From: Sphaerolaimus hirsutus
Lineage: Eukaryota > Nematoda > Chromadorea > Monhysterida > Sphaerolaimidae
Length of the DNA stretch: 64,000 bases
Assembly (NCBI GenBank): GCA_964036195.1
Contig: OZ038450.1
Coordinates: 3,598,701-3,662,700, forward strand
Direction: 5' to 3'
The translations under genes were made by a program, and so were the position numbers. Shown in pieces: positions 23,184-35,400 of this stretch. Numbering within the stretch: the first letter of the stretch is position 1; each line of letters starts with the position of its first letter. Below the pieces are notes generated by a model that searched no databases, was not told the origin of the DNA, and saw only the letters and a list, made by a program, of their open reading frames with translations.

Positions 23184-26100
23184 ATGTCGCTGGCGAGCAA
23201 GGAGCGCCGGTCGTCGTGCACCAGCGCCGCGTCGAGCGTGGCCGACAGCGAGCCGCACGTGTACACGCACCGCATCTTGGCCGCCGACCTGGACCCCTAC
23301 TCGCCCCTGCTGCTCAGGTCGCCCAGGATCGTCCGCAGGGGACCCGTGGCCCAGTTTCTCACTAATCTGTATAGGAGTGTGCGTTGGGGCATTTTGGTGA
23401 TCGGGGTTGAGTGGACCAAGTGACCACAGTTGTAAAAAATACATTTACTTTAAAAATATGTACACTCAAGTACTGCATAAATACATTTATGTTTCTTTCG
23501 AAAAAGTACCCTTACTCACCTTTATGTGTACTTTGTGGAAGTACCCGAATACAAAAAAAACATATTTAAGAAAAATATTTGTGATATGTAGCAATTTGAC
23601 AGCGCTTTTAGCACCATCAGACAAGGCAAGCAATGAAAAAACCCGAACCAAAGCCAACTTAGAAACACCCTCTTTAAAACAAGCCGTGAACCCCCTCATT
23701 TCTGGCCAGGCGCAGCACGCGGGCACGGCGGACGTCCGGCTGCTGCACCCGTCGCTGCCGCAGCCCATCCACGCGCATTCGCTGGTCCTCTGCGCCTACT
23801 CGGAACACCTGAAGCAGCGCGTCGAGGCCGCCCAGGGGCCAGTCCCACACCCTGTAGAAGACCCTGTCAAGTGTAGAAGACCCTGTGAAATGTTATGTGT
23901 CATGTAAAAAAAACATGTAAAATGTCATGTGTCTTATTGATGTGAAGTCCTGTCATGTGAAATCTTATTGTATCGTATCCAAATCTTATCCTTTTATCCC
24001 AATCTTATGTCCAGAAGTAATTTCAATTCAATTAAGTTTACTTGGCTCGGACCTCACGAGTCTAATGCAAGTAAAATAACACAACACATTGAACATCCAT
24101 CGGTTACTCCTACATGGCGGCCTTACACAGGTGAGTTTTTTGAACGACATGTGAACATATGTATACCAACAGCCGGCGGCATCTAAGTTACTTAATATGA
24201 ACTTAAAAATTGGTGGCGACAAGAATTGAAAAATCTAAACGTGTCCTAAGCACTGAGAATGAACGCGGCAAACAACATTGCCAGTAGCACCGAAATAACA
24301 CTCTAACACCCCACGACCCGGGTTTGAACTGCTCACATAAAACGGTGAGCCACACAACTGCTTAGAAAAAGAAAAAAAACGCAATAAAAAGCAGAATAAA
24401 GAACTACATTCACACGAGATGTATCATACAGAAGTTGTGCACTTTGTCCGCAAATCCTTAACTTTTGTTTCTTTCCGGTTTCCGATAAATTCACAATTTT
24501 CCCAAAATGTTGTTGACTTTGAATGTCCATATTGCATACGGTTTTTGAGCTTTTCCAGAATTTCCAATTATTTGCCAGAAGAAAATGAAAAATCCCAATT
24601 GCACAGTTTTGCAGACTTTATATATCCTCTTTGAACATCATTTACTGGAGATCTCCTAAGTTTACCCGTCATAGAAGAGATTGTCTGTTTCATACCACAT
24701 CGTTTCATCATTGACCAAATCATAAATATTGTGTCGCAAAACTCGTATCCACTTCACTTTATCTACACTATTGCTACATCTTTGTACATTGCAATGCACA
24801 TGGTGGCTGAGATCTGCTGGCTCACCCTCACTGGTGCGGCGTCCCGCTCGCGAACGATAAACCGTCACAGCGTTCTGCCTCCCCAGCGAGGACACCAGAC
24901 AGTATCTCCAAGTATTCCGATGCTTGGATACGCATTTTGTGGCACACTGCGGCATCAAACACATTACTAGGAATCTGTCTCTCAATATTATGGGGAATTT
25001 GTCGTGAATTCAAAGCGGCCGCTGCCTCGGATGTAGAGAGCATCTCTCCACACCGTCGGCTGCAGCAGTCTTCACTGAGCGACCTCACCCAGGCGTTGCG
25101 CCAGAGTGTCACCGTCGGATGTTGGCACTGTCCCAAGTAATGGGACAGTGTCATCCAAAATGACCACCCTAGTGCTTCGCATAATGGACAGTTAATCCAT
25201 TGCCTAGTGTTGTTGTGCCTAAAGCGTACTTGTTGTATTTTTGGAAGCCACCCATGTCTCCCCGCGAACCATGTGTGTTCATTTGTTTGTAATGTTTCTG
25301 GTAATAGTGGTGTTATCTCGTCTAGCACTTGATTTTCTTTTTGTACACTTCTTTGCCCTGTTGTCCTAGATTTCAAGCCCACTTCCCAGCTGTAGTGTTT
25401 ACATGCGGTTAGTATCTCGTTTTTAGAACAGTTTTGCAAATTTTCTAAGCCTACTTCCCTCCTTGCTCCTATTGCACGCCCCCGTGGTGAATTTTTCCTC
25501 ATTGAGCCCGCGTTCCCCCGTTGAGTTTGTGCCCCCCATATTCTTGCTGCTAGTTTAGTTGTTCCCGAGGCTTTGTTAGATCCTAGATAGTCGTTGTATC
25601 TGATCACATTATACTTGTACCAACACTCCATGGTTCTAATGTCCCAGTCTATCCCTAACAGCTTGTTTGAAATGTTTCTCCCCACCCCGCCCAGCTGTCG
25701 GTACAGCCCTAATTGTAAGGCTGTCATTTGTTTCAGCGTCGTTTTTGATATCCCAGTTATTTCACTTCCGTACATTACTGTACTTGCCACATACGCCCCC
25801 CAGAGCATATTCAGTGCCCATATCTGCCGTCTGCTGTGTCTTCCAACCTCCCTAGCCAGGAATCTGCCTTTTGTGAGTTTGTCCATGTAGCCGTTTTTCT
25901 GCGCCTGAAAAGGGTCTCGTCCGCTACTTAGCTTAATTCCCAGGTATTTTGTTTCATCACATTCTTTGATAACTTGTTTGTTCCCATCGAGACCAATCCC
26001 CAGTTCCCAGTTCCTGTTTGGATCTGCCTTTCTTCTGAAATGCATTACCATACTTTTCTGTTCGCTTATCCCAACTCCCCACTCGTAGCTCCAGTCCGTG

Positions 26101-28697
26101 AACGTGTCCATTACGCACTGCAGGTCGTGATCGTTGTTTGCCATCAATACGACGTCATCTACAAAAAACCCTGCCGGTATTTTTCTACCCCCTAGTTTTG
26201 CTCCTATTCCTAGTCGTTCCAGTTTTGTCCGCAAGTCCGCCATGTACAGGACGTATAGCGTGGGACTTAAGCAGCAGCCCTGTCGCACCCCTAGAGGGTA
26301 GTCTAAGTTTTCTGTGCTGACGTCGTTGTATTGTAAGTAGCATTGTTGACCTGTGTATGTGCCTTTTATGGCAGTACACAGTTTCTTGCCATACCCGTAA
26401 TCTCTCAATTTGACCCACAAGCGATCTCTGTTCACTCTATCGAAGGCTTTGACTGCATCCACGAAGCAGGCTGACAGTTTGTTTGTCTCTGCCAGTAAGT
26501 AAGATTCGGATATAAAATAATAAGATTTGTGCATGATGTAATAAGATGTGGGCACACATGACACCTTATATACAGGGTCTTTAACACTGTACAGTGTCAT
26601 TTACAGGGTGTGGGACTGCCGCCCAGTACGACTGGCCCCAGCGGCAGTTCGACGTGCGCCTGGCCGCGCTCAAATGTGACGCGACGGGCGCCGGCGCGGC
26701 CGAGGCCGACCTCGCCGCTGGCGGTGTTGATGGACAGGCGCTGCAGGCGGTCGTCGGGTTCATGTACACGGGAGAGATCAGAGTCAGCTTGGACAACTTG
26801 GCATGGTGTGTGCCTGGCCTCATTTAGCGATGAAATCGCGCCATTTGAGGGTGCCGAGAAGCGCCGCACCACATGGCACCACATTTATAACATGCCCCAT
26901 ATACCCCTTGCCCCTAGCTAGACGCTTTTCCATCACTATTTCCGTGCCAATGTGCGACACAACTGCCCACTATCGCAATCGCCCGCAGCCTGTACGGGGC
27001 GGCGGCGTCGCTGCAGGTGCGCGCGCTGCTCGACGCGCTCGACAGCTACATGTTCGCCGTGTGCGCGCCCCGCTACCACCGGCTCGGCGGGTCCAGGCAC
27101 CTGCTCGTGTGCGCCAACGCGCTGCTGCAGGACGTGGCGCCCAGTTTGGTGCAGGAACAGGTCGGCTTGCCAGGGGTACTCCGAGACCGTGTAAATGCCC
27201 TGTAAAATGTCAAATTACATGCAAAGTGTAAAAAGTCATGTAAAATACCTGTAAAACTGGTTTGTTATTTTGCCCGGCATTTTTTATGAGTTTTGATACT
27301 TTGCACGGGATACAGAGCCACCAAACAGTTCCGATGCCAAATGTTAACCCATCCCATTAAGAAAAAGATGACAAAATTGACATTTTGCGAGACATTTGGC
27401 ACTTGATTTTACACTTCCCAGGCGCGTGCGTGACTTACCGCAACCCAACGTCCTTCGATCAGGTGTACGGGTCGCTGTCGATGCGCATGGGCAGCCTGCA
27501 AGAGTCTGGCCTGCTGTCGCAGCTGTCTGGCGCGGCGCTGCTGGCGCTGCTCGTGCGCGACGACCTGCCGCTCAGCGAGGCGGCCGTGTTCGCCGTCATC
27601 GTAGATTGGCTCATTGCCAACCCACTGGACGCGGTCAATTACAGGCGCGCGCTCACTAAGAGGATCAGGTTCAGACTGATGAACGCTCAGGGTTCGTTTT
27701 TTCAAGTGTTTCGGGTCAAGTTCTGGGCTTTTGTCTACTTCGAAAAACGGGGGAAGAAAACTAAAACGGAAAGTGTGACACCAAAACGGGAAACATTACA
27801 AGTTGCTTATGAATCTGGCTCCCGAAAAGTTTCAAACTCCCAGAAAGCTGCTTTTCGCACGCGCAGACAAGCAGTTGGCAATGGACTACCTCAAAAAGAA
27901 AAACGTCCAGCCATGGCCTCTGCTCGAGAAGCTCATGGGACGCTCGAACAAGCCCCATCAAACTTTGTAATATTTTACATGTCATTTTACCCTTACCACA
28001 CATTGTCAATTGCGAAATTGTGACATTGTAACATCTGAGACCCGATAAAATGCTCTGTAAAATGTAAATTTTTTCATTTTTGACAGGTCATCTGACATCG
28101 TTCATGACATTTCACATGACTTATAACATTTTGCATGACATTTTACAGGGCATTTTACAAATCCTGGGAGTGGCCTCTGGGCCAGTCTCGCAACTTGTCA
28201 AATATCAAATGTCACGTGAAATGCAATAGAATATATTTACCTACACACTTGTTACACTCACCATTACTCCAAACACGCAGCGCACAAGAACCTTCCGTTG
28301 GCGCGCATCAGCCGCGGCCGCGCCAGGCAGCGCCCTGTGCACCCAGGAGCCACTCCCAGACCTTGTAAAAGGCCCTGTAAAATGTCAAATGTCATGCAAA
28401 GTGTTTGGGCAAACACGTTTGCCATTTTGCAGGGCATTTTCCATGACTTTTGACACTTTGCATGACATTTGACATTTTACAGGGTCTTTTACAGTAACTG
28501 GGACTGCGCCCAGACGCGCGCTCTCGGAGCCGCCGCGCGGCGAGTCGCAGTCGCGCCGCTACGTGCGCTCGGACACGTCGGTGCTGCCGCACAACGACAG
28601 CCCCGGCGCCGTGCGCGTGCACCGCCTCCAGTTGACCTGCCCCAGCGGCGAGAAGTTGCCCCAGGCACCGAGTTCGCACTGCCCCGTGGGGAGTTTG
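23184..28697 (+). CDS. BTB-BACK protein gene, copy 1 (incomplete)
   Basis: BTB-BACK proteins commonly act as substrate adaptors for cullin-3 ubiquitin ligases. Proposed exons: 23184-23378, 23710-23835, 26627-26805, 26989-27173, 27422-27690, 27803-27966, 28281-28346, 28514-28697. The BTB fold is seen as TADVRLL, then AHSLVLCAYSEHLKQ, ALQAVVGFMYTGEI and LYGAAASLQVRALLDAL. The BACK region is seen as LSEAAVFAVIVDWLIAN and RIRFRLMN. All junction phases agree only if introns 2, 4, 5 and 7 start with GG or GA instead of GT. Intron 2 is swollen to 2.8 kb by a LINE. The model runs into a foldback element and the N gap, so the C-terminal exons present after copy 2 are missing here. Nearly identical to copy 2. 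Confidence 0.7.
24021..24827 (-). other. LINE 3' untranslated region
   Basis: 807 bp between the reverse transcriptase stop and the element's 3' terminus. No second frame of convincing length is seen, and no poly(A) tail. Confidence 0.6.
24828..26496 (-). CDS. LINE reverse transcriptase, C-terminal part
   Basis: The open frame covers reverse transcriptase from motif A to the C-terminus of the second LINE protein. Visible motifs are VDAVKAFDRVNRDRLW (motif A), PLGVRQGCCLSPTLY (motif B), GFFVDDVVLMANN (motif C, with FVDD in place of the usual YADD) and a C-terminal zinc-binding-like CPLC...HYLGQC. There is no stop or frame break over about 556 codons, which agrees with a recent insertion. The frame happens to stay open for about 35 codons into flanking sequence, which is not part of the element. 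The endonuclease and 5' half are missing. The clade cannot be assigned with confidence. Confidence 0.85.
27174..27421 (+). mobile_element. Introner-like element forming BTB intron 4, copy 1
   Basis: It starts GGGTACTCCGAGACCGTGTA, a drifted version of the family start, and continues with TGTAAAATGTCAAATTACATG. The right part contains the inverted words CATTTTGCGAGACATTTGGC and ends ACTTCCCAG. CCAG occurs at both edges. Reading phase requires the intron to begin at GGG. The same intron in copy 2 is 33919-34167. Confidence 0.6.
28027..28190 (+). mobile_element. Introner-like element inside BTB intron 6, copy 1
   Basis: Left GAGACCCGATAAAATGCTCT, right GACATTTTACAGGGCATTTT and CCTGGGAGTGGCCTCTGG. 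It fills the middle of intron 27967-28280 but not its ends. The duplicate is at about 34773-34936. Confidence 0.6.
28347..28513 (+). mobile_element. Introner-like element forming BTB intron 7, copy 1
   Basis: A 167-bp intron that is a near-complete palindrome. It starts GAGCCACTCCCAGACCTTGT, then AAAATGTCAAATGTCATGCA, with the inverse words on the right, and ends TAACTGGGACTGCGCCCAG. The exon before it ends GCACCCAG and the intron ends GCGCCCAG, an 8-bp near-identical direct repeat. Reading phase between exons 7 and 8 is kept only if the 5' splice site is GA. Confidence 0.75.
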
Positions 28698-28794
28698 GTA
28701 GACGCTCATCACTGCCTCTGCTATCGATATGTGTTGTGTAGTTGGCACTTGATATAAGCATACTAGCAGGATTCTCCTCCGGACCTTCGGTCCG

Positions 28795-29790
28795 CTTTTG
28801 CAGCATTCTAAACACCTTCCCGGACAACTTCACCACCCATTTTTTTATTTCACTTAGAATGCAATATCTCCATCCATAGGGGTGTTATAAAGCTGAAACT
28901 TTGTATATATAAAGTTGTAAAACCCCTCTACTCCTCAACAATGGGGGAGGTGCGGCGACTCACTACAGGGTGGGTCGCCCTATATGCAACAATTTTTTTT
29001 TGGCGTTTTTGGTGTCCCAAACAAGTTCACCACCCACTTGATTGGCTACACTACAAGAGCCATATCTCCAGCTGTGATGGCGGTATAACGCTGAAATTTG
29101 GGGGATGTCTTGCCAACAACCCCCCTCACAATACACCAGTGGGGCGGCTGCCAACGACCCACTAAAGCATGGGTCACTGCATATAATTTTGACCATTTTC
29201 TAAAAACACCCAAGTGTCCCAAAACAAGTTTATCACCCAACTGCATTGAAAAAATGTTGCAACAACATACCTAATATAAAACTGAATTGGGTTGGAACAC
29301 TATTTCAGCCAAAAAAAATTTTTTCAGTAGGGCACCCACCCTGTCCCATAAACGGTAGAATGAAAATTTCACTTTAAACCATTTTTTTGTTTCATACTTA
29401 CAAAGTTGGTTTACAAAGTTCACTAAAGAATGGTCTAAGGTTCAAAGTTATGTGAACAACATAACCTCTAAAATGCCTCCATAAGGAAATTTACTTGGGG
29501 TGAATTCTATGATGTCATTTCAGGAACAAAATTTGACACAATTTTCACTTTTTCATTCACCCCAAATAAATTTCCTTATGGAAGCATTTTAGAGGTTATG
29601 TTGTTTACATAACTTTGAATGTTAGACCCTCCCCTAGTGAACTTTGTAAACCAACTTTTTAAGTGTGATACAAAAAATGGGTTTAAAGTGAAATTTTCAG
29701 TCTGCTGTTTATGGGACAGGGTGGGTGCCCTACTGAAAAAAATTTAATGAGCAGAACTAGGGTTCAAATCTGATTCAATTTTATATCAGG
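28795..29790. mobile_element. Foldback element, left part, cut by the N gap (copy 1)
   Basis: Matches 35548-36546, the left arm and inner palindrome of the complete element in copy 2. It starts CATTCTAAACACCTTCCCGG. The right arm would lie in or beyond the N run. Confidence 0.8.
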
Positions 29791-29990
29791 NNNNNNNNNN
29801 NNNNNNNNNNNNNNNNNNNNNNNNNNNNNNNNNNNNNNNNNNNNNNNNNNNNNNNNNNNNNNNNNNNNNNNNNNNNNNNNNNNNNNNNNNNNNNNNNNNN
29901 NNNNNNNNNNNNNNNNNNNNNNNNNNNNNNNNNNNNNNNNNNNNNNNNNNNNNNNNNNNNNNNNNNNNNNNNNNNNNNNNNNNNNNNNNN
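29791..29990. other. Assembly gap, 200 N
   Basis: Exactly 200 N, a size often used as a placeholder, so the true distance is unknown. It falls at the end of the duplicated block and in the middle of a palindrome, a place where assemblers commonly fail. Confidence 0.98.
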
Positions 29991-30720
29991 TATGCTGTTT
30001 CAAAATGATAATTTCATACAAGAGTTTGCATTATTTTCTTCTGTGGGAAATTTAATTTAGGATACAGATAAGCTGAGCTAAATGGTATCTTCAGGTTATT
30101 CTGATCATTTTAGGTGTTCATTGGTAAAAATCGGCTGAGAAATGGTCGAGATATGGTGTTTTGAATTTCAACGCATTGACCTCCATGCGGTTATTTATGT
30201 GGATGAGAGGCGAAAGTTTGAAGTGCTATAACTTTTGATCGGAGAGAGATATCGATCTCATTCTTTCGGTATGGTGTTTCTCTCGATCAGGAGTATAAGA
30301 TAGCATGTTCAACAAAATAAATTTTATGTAAATTTTGCATTTCGAAATCCGGCCAAATCGATATATACACAATTTGGTATCGCCTATTTGACCTCAGAAA
30401 TGAACTCTCCAGTCATTTGTGATCATTTTAAAAGTTAAATGACTAAAATCGCTTCACAAATAGTCAAATTATTGACGTGCAAAGTTTACGTGTTCTGGGC
30501 GACACCTAAAAAAATCAAAAAATTTACTTTTTTTCAGACCCACCTTATCTCCGGTCAGGGGGGTCGTAGGAAAACGCCTTTGATTTTCATGTTAGCCCCG
30601 ACCTGAAACCTTATTATACTCAAATATAAACAATTTTCGCCCAGCGGTTCCCGAGATATAAACACGTGCCGGCAGGTTAGACCCCCCCCCTAAAATGCTA
30701 CCCCCGATTTCAGCTATGCT
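29991..30720. other. Unique sequence between gap and second block
   Basis: About 730 bp with no convincing exon. Words such as GAGAGAGATATCGATCTCATTC and a C-rich tract at 30685 give no family assignment. The sequence does not match anything else in the window that I can see, and ends abruptly at the duplication junction. Confidence 0.5.
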
Positions 30721-31173
30721 TTGGACGCCCGCCCGCTGGCGCCTCCGTCCTACCAGCCGCTGACGCAGGTGTTCAGCGAGATCAGCAAAATGCGGCAGGA
30801 CACGTTGCGGCGGCAGAAACGGCCTTGCGGCGGCGCCGGCGACCCGACTGCAGCTGCGCACGGCGGCGGGGCGACGCTGCACCCCCCTGCGCCAGTGAGC
30901 CGCGCGCGCACCAGCCTGGCCGCGTCCACGTGCAGCGGCGCGTCGCAGCAGCAGCAGCGCGCCAGCATCGCTTCGTCCAACGGGCAGCCGAACGTGTGGC
31001 TGCCGAACTTCGCGGCGACGCCGAGCGACGGCCCCAGCAGACGGACCACCGTCGACACGATCGGCACGCGGCACGAGCGCGGCGACAGCGGCACCAGGCT
31101 GTCCGACGGCACCGACGGGTCCGCCTCGTACGCGCACCAGCAAAGCGCCGACCAAATCGAGATCAGGATCTGA
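30721..31173 (+). pseudogene. Duplicated 3' fragment of the cadherin last exon
   Basis: The last 150 codons and TGA stop of the cadherin tail are repeated here, with a few substitutions (for example Val to Ile near 30965). There is no acceptor in front: the sequence upstream of 30721 is unrelated. The fragment cannot be spliced as in the parent gene and is either a duplication remnant or an allelic contig end. Confidence 0.8.
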
Positions 31174-32109
31174 TTGAGACTTTTGTGATCGTTTTTCGGT
31201 GATTTTGTGCGCGAGCTTTTGTATTTTCGAGTCAAAAATGATTGTTATGGCGTGAAATTTTATCGCCTGTTGTGCCAGCTCATTCTGTAGACTTTTTTTC
31301 CTATCGTAGCGCGAAAACATTCACAGAATGTTCCCTTCCACGTTTAAATATGATATTCGTGCTAGATCTCTTTCGCACACATTTCTGTCTTTTTCATTCT
31401 GACGTTTTCGTTTTTCTAAAATCGCCACAGATGTTGGTTTGATGGTTGCATGTTCAGTGTTCACTTACGAACTGTGATTCTGCCATATTTCTTGGAGTTT
31501 GTGAAATTGTGTAAAAAAATAGGTAACTACCGTATATTCTCGAATATGTCCTCGGGTTTTCGACATAGTTTCTTTTACTGGGGTGTTATTCGAGGGGTGG
31601 AGTTATTTTCGCCAGAATATAAGGTTAAATGCATGATCGATATACTGTATGAATGGTATTAGATTAACTGCATGAAAATATAAATCGATAGTGAACATCA
31701 GTTGCAAAAGAATACATGCTTTTAAAGAACTTTAAAAGCGGAATGACTTTCTCGATGGGTTGGGGTTTTTTCCTCAACCAGCCAAGAGGGGGGGGGGGGG
31801 GGAGTTTTTCGAGGGGGCCCCTATTCGAGGATATACGATATTATCGATGTGTACATATACAGATAATAAAGCCAACTAAAAAAGCGCATCCGTGATTGCA
31901 CAATGTCGAAAAGGCACCGCACATCCGCACTTGGAAGACATAAAAACTCTGACCCGGCGCACTGGCGACGAAAACAACACACTTGACACACGAACGCCAC
32001 TTCGACAACTGAACGGAACGGACTCGGATCCAACCCGCGGCTAACCGACTGGCATTTTCTCGAAGAAGCCCAGGCCGCAAATTTACATTGTACGTGAGGC
32101 GCCCGACAC

Positions 32110-32356
32110 CCGGCCCCAAAACCCTGTAAAATGTCGAATGTCTTGCAAAGTGTCAAAAGTCTTGTAAAATGTGATGCAAAGTGTTGAAATTCATGTAAAA
32201 TGCCCTGGAAAACGTCAAATAGCATGCAAAGTGTCAAAAGTCATGTAAAATGCAAACGGTCCAGTAAAACAAATCCCATTTTACGGGTCATTTTGCTTAT
32301 GTTTTCGACCCTTCGCAATACATTGGACTTTTTACAAGGTCCGGAAGTGGCCCCCG
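32110..32356 (+). mobile_element. Introner-like element upstream of the BTB start, copy 2
   Basis: Duplicate of 22885-23130, with the same ends and a few substitutions. Confidence 0.65.
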
Positions 32357-32410
32357 AGTGTGCACTCACTCTCGGCTTGCATTCCACCCGACTCCGCCCC
32401 CAGCAGCGCG

Positions 32411-35400
32411 ATGTCGCTGGCGAGCAAGGAGCGCCGGTCGTCGTGCACCAGCGCCGCGTCGAGCGTGGCCGACAGCGAGCCGCACGTGTACACGCACCGC
32501 ATCTTGGCCGCCGACCTGGACCCCTACTCGCGCCTGCTGCTCAGGTCGCCCAGGATCGTCCGCAGGGGACCCGTGGCCCAGTTTCTCACTAATCTGTATA
32601 GGAGTGTGCGTTGGGGCATTTTGGTGATCGGGGTTGAGTGGACCAAGTGACCACAGTTGTAAAAAAATACATTTACTTTAAAAATATGTACACTCAAGTA
32701 CTGCATAAATACATTTACGTTTCTTTCGAAAAAGTACCCTTACTCACCTTTATGTGTACTTTGTGAAAGTACCCGAATACAAAAAAAACATATTTGAGAA
32801 AAATATTTGTGATATGTAGCAATGTTACAGCGCTTTTAGCACCATCAGACAAGGCAAGCAATGAAAAAACCCGAACCAAAGCCAACTTGGAAACACCCCC
32901 TTTAAAACAAGCCGTGAACCCCCTCATTTCTGGCCAGGCGCAGCACGCGGGCACGGCGGACGTCCGGCTGCTGCACCCGTCGCTGCCGCAGCCCATGCAC
33001 GCGCACTCGCTGGTCCTCTGCGCACACTCGGAACACCTGAAGCAGCGCGTCGAGGCCGCCCAGGGGCCAGTTTCGCACCCTGTGGAAGACCCTGTCAAGT
33101 GTAAAAGACCCTGTGAAATGTTATGTGTCATGTAAAAAAACATGTAAAATGTCATGTGTCTTATTGATGTGAAGTCCTGTCATGTGAAATCTTATTGTAT
33201 CGTATCCAAATCTTATCCTTTTATCCCAATCTTATGTCCAGAAGTAAGATTCGGATATAAAATAATAAGATTTGTGCATGATGTAGTAAGATGTGGGTAC
33301 ACATGACACCTTATATACAGGGTCTTTCACACTGTACAGTGTCATTTACAGGGTGTGGGACTGCCGCCCAGTACGACTGGCCCCAGCGGCAGTTCGACGT
33401 GCGCCTGGCCGCGCTCAAATGTGACGCGACGGGCGCCGGCGCGGCCGAGGCCGACCTCGCCGCTGGCGGTGTTGATGGACTGGCGCTGCAGGCGGTCGTC
33501 GGGTTCATGTACACGGGAGAGATCAGAGTCAGCTTGGACAACTTGGCATGGTGTGTGCCTGGCCTCATTTAGCGATGAAATCGCGCCATTTGAGGGTGCC
33601 GAGAAGCGCCGCACCACATGGCACCACATTTATAAAGTGCCCCATATCCCCCTTGCCCCTAGCTAGACGCTTTTCCATCACTATTTCCGTGCCAATGTGC
33701 AACACAACAGCCCACTATCGCAATCGCCCGCAGCCTGTACGGGGCGGCGGCGTCGCTGCAGGTGCGCGCGCTGCTCGACGCGCTCGACAGCTACATGTTC
33801 GCCGTGTGCGCGCCCCGCTACCACCGGCTCGGCGGGTCCAGGCACCTGCTCGTGTGCGCCAACGCGCTGCTGCAGGACGTGGCGCCCAGTTTGGTGCAGG
33901 AACAGGTCGGCTTGCCAGGGGTACTCCGAGACCGTGTCAAGTGCTCTGTAAAATGTCAAATTACATGCAAAGTGTAAAAAGTCATGTAAAATGCCTGTAA
34001 AACTTGTTTGTCAATTTGCCCGGCATTTTTTATGAGTTTTGATACTTTGCACGGGATACAGAGCCACCAAACAGTTCCGATGCCAAATGTTAACCCATCC
34101 CATTAAGAAAAAGATGACAAAATTGACATTTTGCGAGACATTTGGCACTTGATTTTACACTTCCCAGGCGCGTGCGTGACTTACCGCAACCCAACGTCCT
34201 TCGATCAGGTGTACGGGTCGCTGTCGATGCGCATGGGCAGCCTGCAAGAGTCTGGCCTGCTGTCGCAGCTGTCTGGCGCGGCGCTGCTGGCGCTGCTCGT
34301 GCGCGACGACCTGCCGCTCAGCGAGGCGGCCGTGTTCGCCGTCATCGTAGATTGGCTCATTGCCAACCCACTGGACGCGGTCAATTACAGGCGCGCGCTC
34401 ACTAAGAGGATCAGGTTCAGACTGATGAACGCTCAGGGTTCGTTTTTTCAAGTGTTTCGGGTCAAGTTCTGGGCTTTTGTCTACTTCGAAAAACGGGGGA
34501 AGAAAACTAAAACGGAAAGTGTGACACCAAAACGGGAAACATTACAAGTTGCTTATGAATCTGGCTCCCGAAAAGTTTCAAACTCCCAGAAAGCTGCTTT
34601 TCGCACGCGCAGACAAGCAGTTGGCAATGGACTACCTCAAAAAGAAAAACGTCCAGCCATGGCCTCTGCTCGAGAAGCTCATGGGACGCTCGAACAAGCC
34701 CCATCAAACTTTGTAATATTTTACATGTCATTTTACCCTTACCACACATTGTCAATTGCGAAATTGTGACATTGTAACATCTGAGACCCGATAAAATGCT
34801 CTGTAAAATGTAAATTTTTTCATTTTTGACAGGTCATCTGACATCGTTCATGACATTTCACATGACTTATAACATTTTGCATGACATTTTACAGGGCATT
34901 TTACAAATCCTGGGAGTGGCCTCTGGGCCAGTCTCGCAACTTGTCAAATATCAAATGTCACGTGAAATGCAATAGAATATATTTACCTACACACTTGTTA
35001 CACTCACCATTACTCCAAACACGCAGCGCACAAGAACCTTCCGTTGGCGCGCATCAGCCGCGGCCGCGCCAGGCAGCGCCCTGTGCACCCAGGAGCCACT
35101 CCCAGACCTTGTAAAAGGCCCTGTAAAATGTCAAATGTCATGCAAAGTGTTTGGGCAAACACGTTTGCCATTTTGCAGGGCATTTTCCATGACTTTTGAC
35201 ACTTTGCATGACATTTGACATTTTACAGGGTCTTTTACAGTAACTGGGACTGCTCCCAGACGCGCGCTCTCGGAGCCGCCGCGCGGCGAGTCGCAGTCGC
35301 GCCGCTACGTGCGCTCGGACACGTCGGTGCTGCCGCACAACGACAGCCCCGGCGCCGTGCGCGTGCACCGCCTCCAGTTGACCTGCCCCAGCGGCGAGAA

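Larger units (their letters stand above)
24021..26496 (-). mobile_element. 5'-truncated LINE retrotransposon nested in BTB intron 2
   Basis: The 2,476-bp insertion is absent from the otherwise identical site at 33240-33255, which reads CCAGAAGTAAGATTCGG. The word AAGTAA flanks both sides (24015-24020 and 26497-26502), giving a 6-bp target duplication. The element lies on the minus strand with its 3' end at 24021. It lacks everything upstream of reverse transcriptase motif A, as expected from incomplete target-primed reverse transcription. The 3' end is AATTGAATTGAAA rather than a long poly(A). Confidence 0.85.
23836..26626 (+). mobile_element. Introner-like element forming BTB intron 2, copy 1, with a nested LINE
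   Basis: The intron starts GGGCCAGTCCCACACCCTGT and ends ACAGGGTGTGGGACTGCCGCCCAG, which are inverted repeats of each other. The exon sequence GCCGCCCAG occurs both just before the intron and as its last nine bases, as expected for a target-site duplication. Inside are paired words TCCAAATCTTAT and AAGATTCGGATA. The LINE at 24021-26496 is nested in it. The uninterrupted version is 33064-33371. Confidence 0.75.
21495..29790 (+). repeat. Large duplicated block, copy 1
   Basis: From TTGGACGCCCGCCCGCTGGC in the last cadherin exon to TTATATCAGG at the N gap, this sequence is matched almost base for base by 30721-36546. Differences are scattered substitutions, homopolymer lengths, and one 2.5-kb LINE present only here. 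Identity looks close to 99 per cent by eye. It contains the end of the cadherin exon, intergenic sequence, BTB gene copy 1 and the left part of a foldback element. Confidence 0.9.

Noticed and set aside
27385..28023. Reading straight through BTB exon 5 into the intron as one 212-codon frame
   Set aside because: Composition changes abruptly after FRLMNAQ. A second frame at 27803-27966 looks more protein-like and fits the downstream phases. It remains possible as an alternative.
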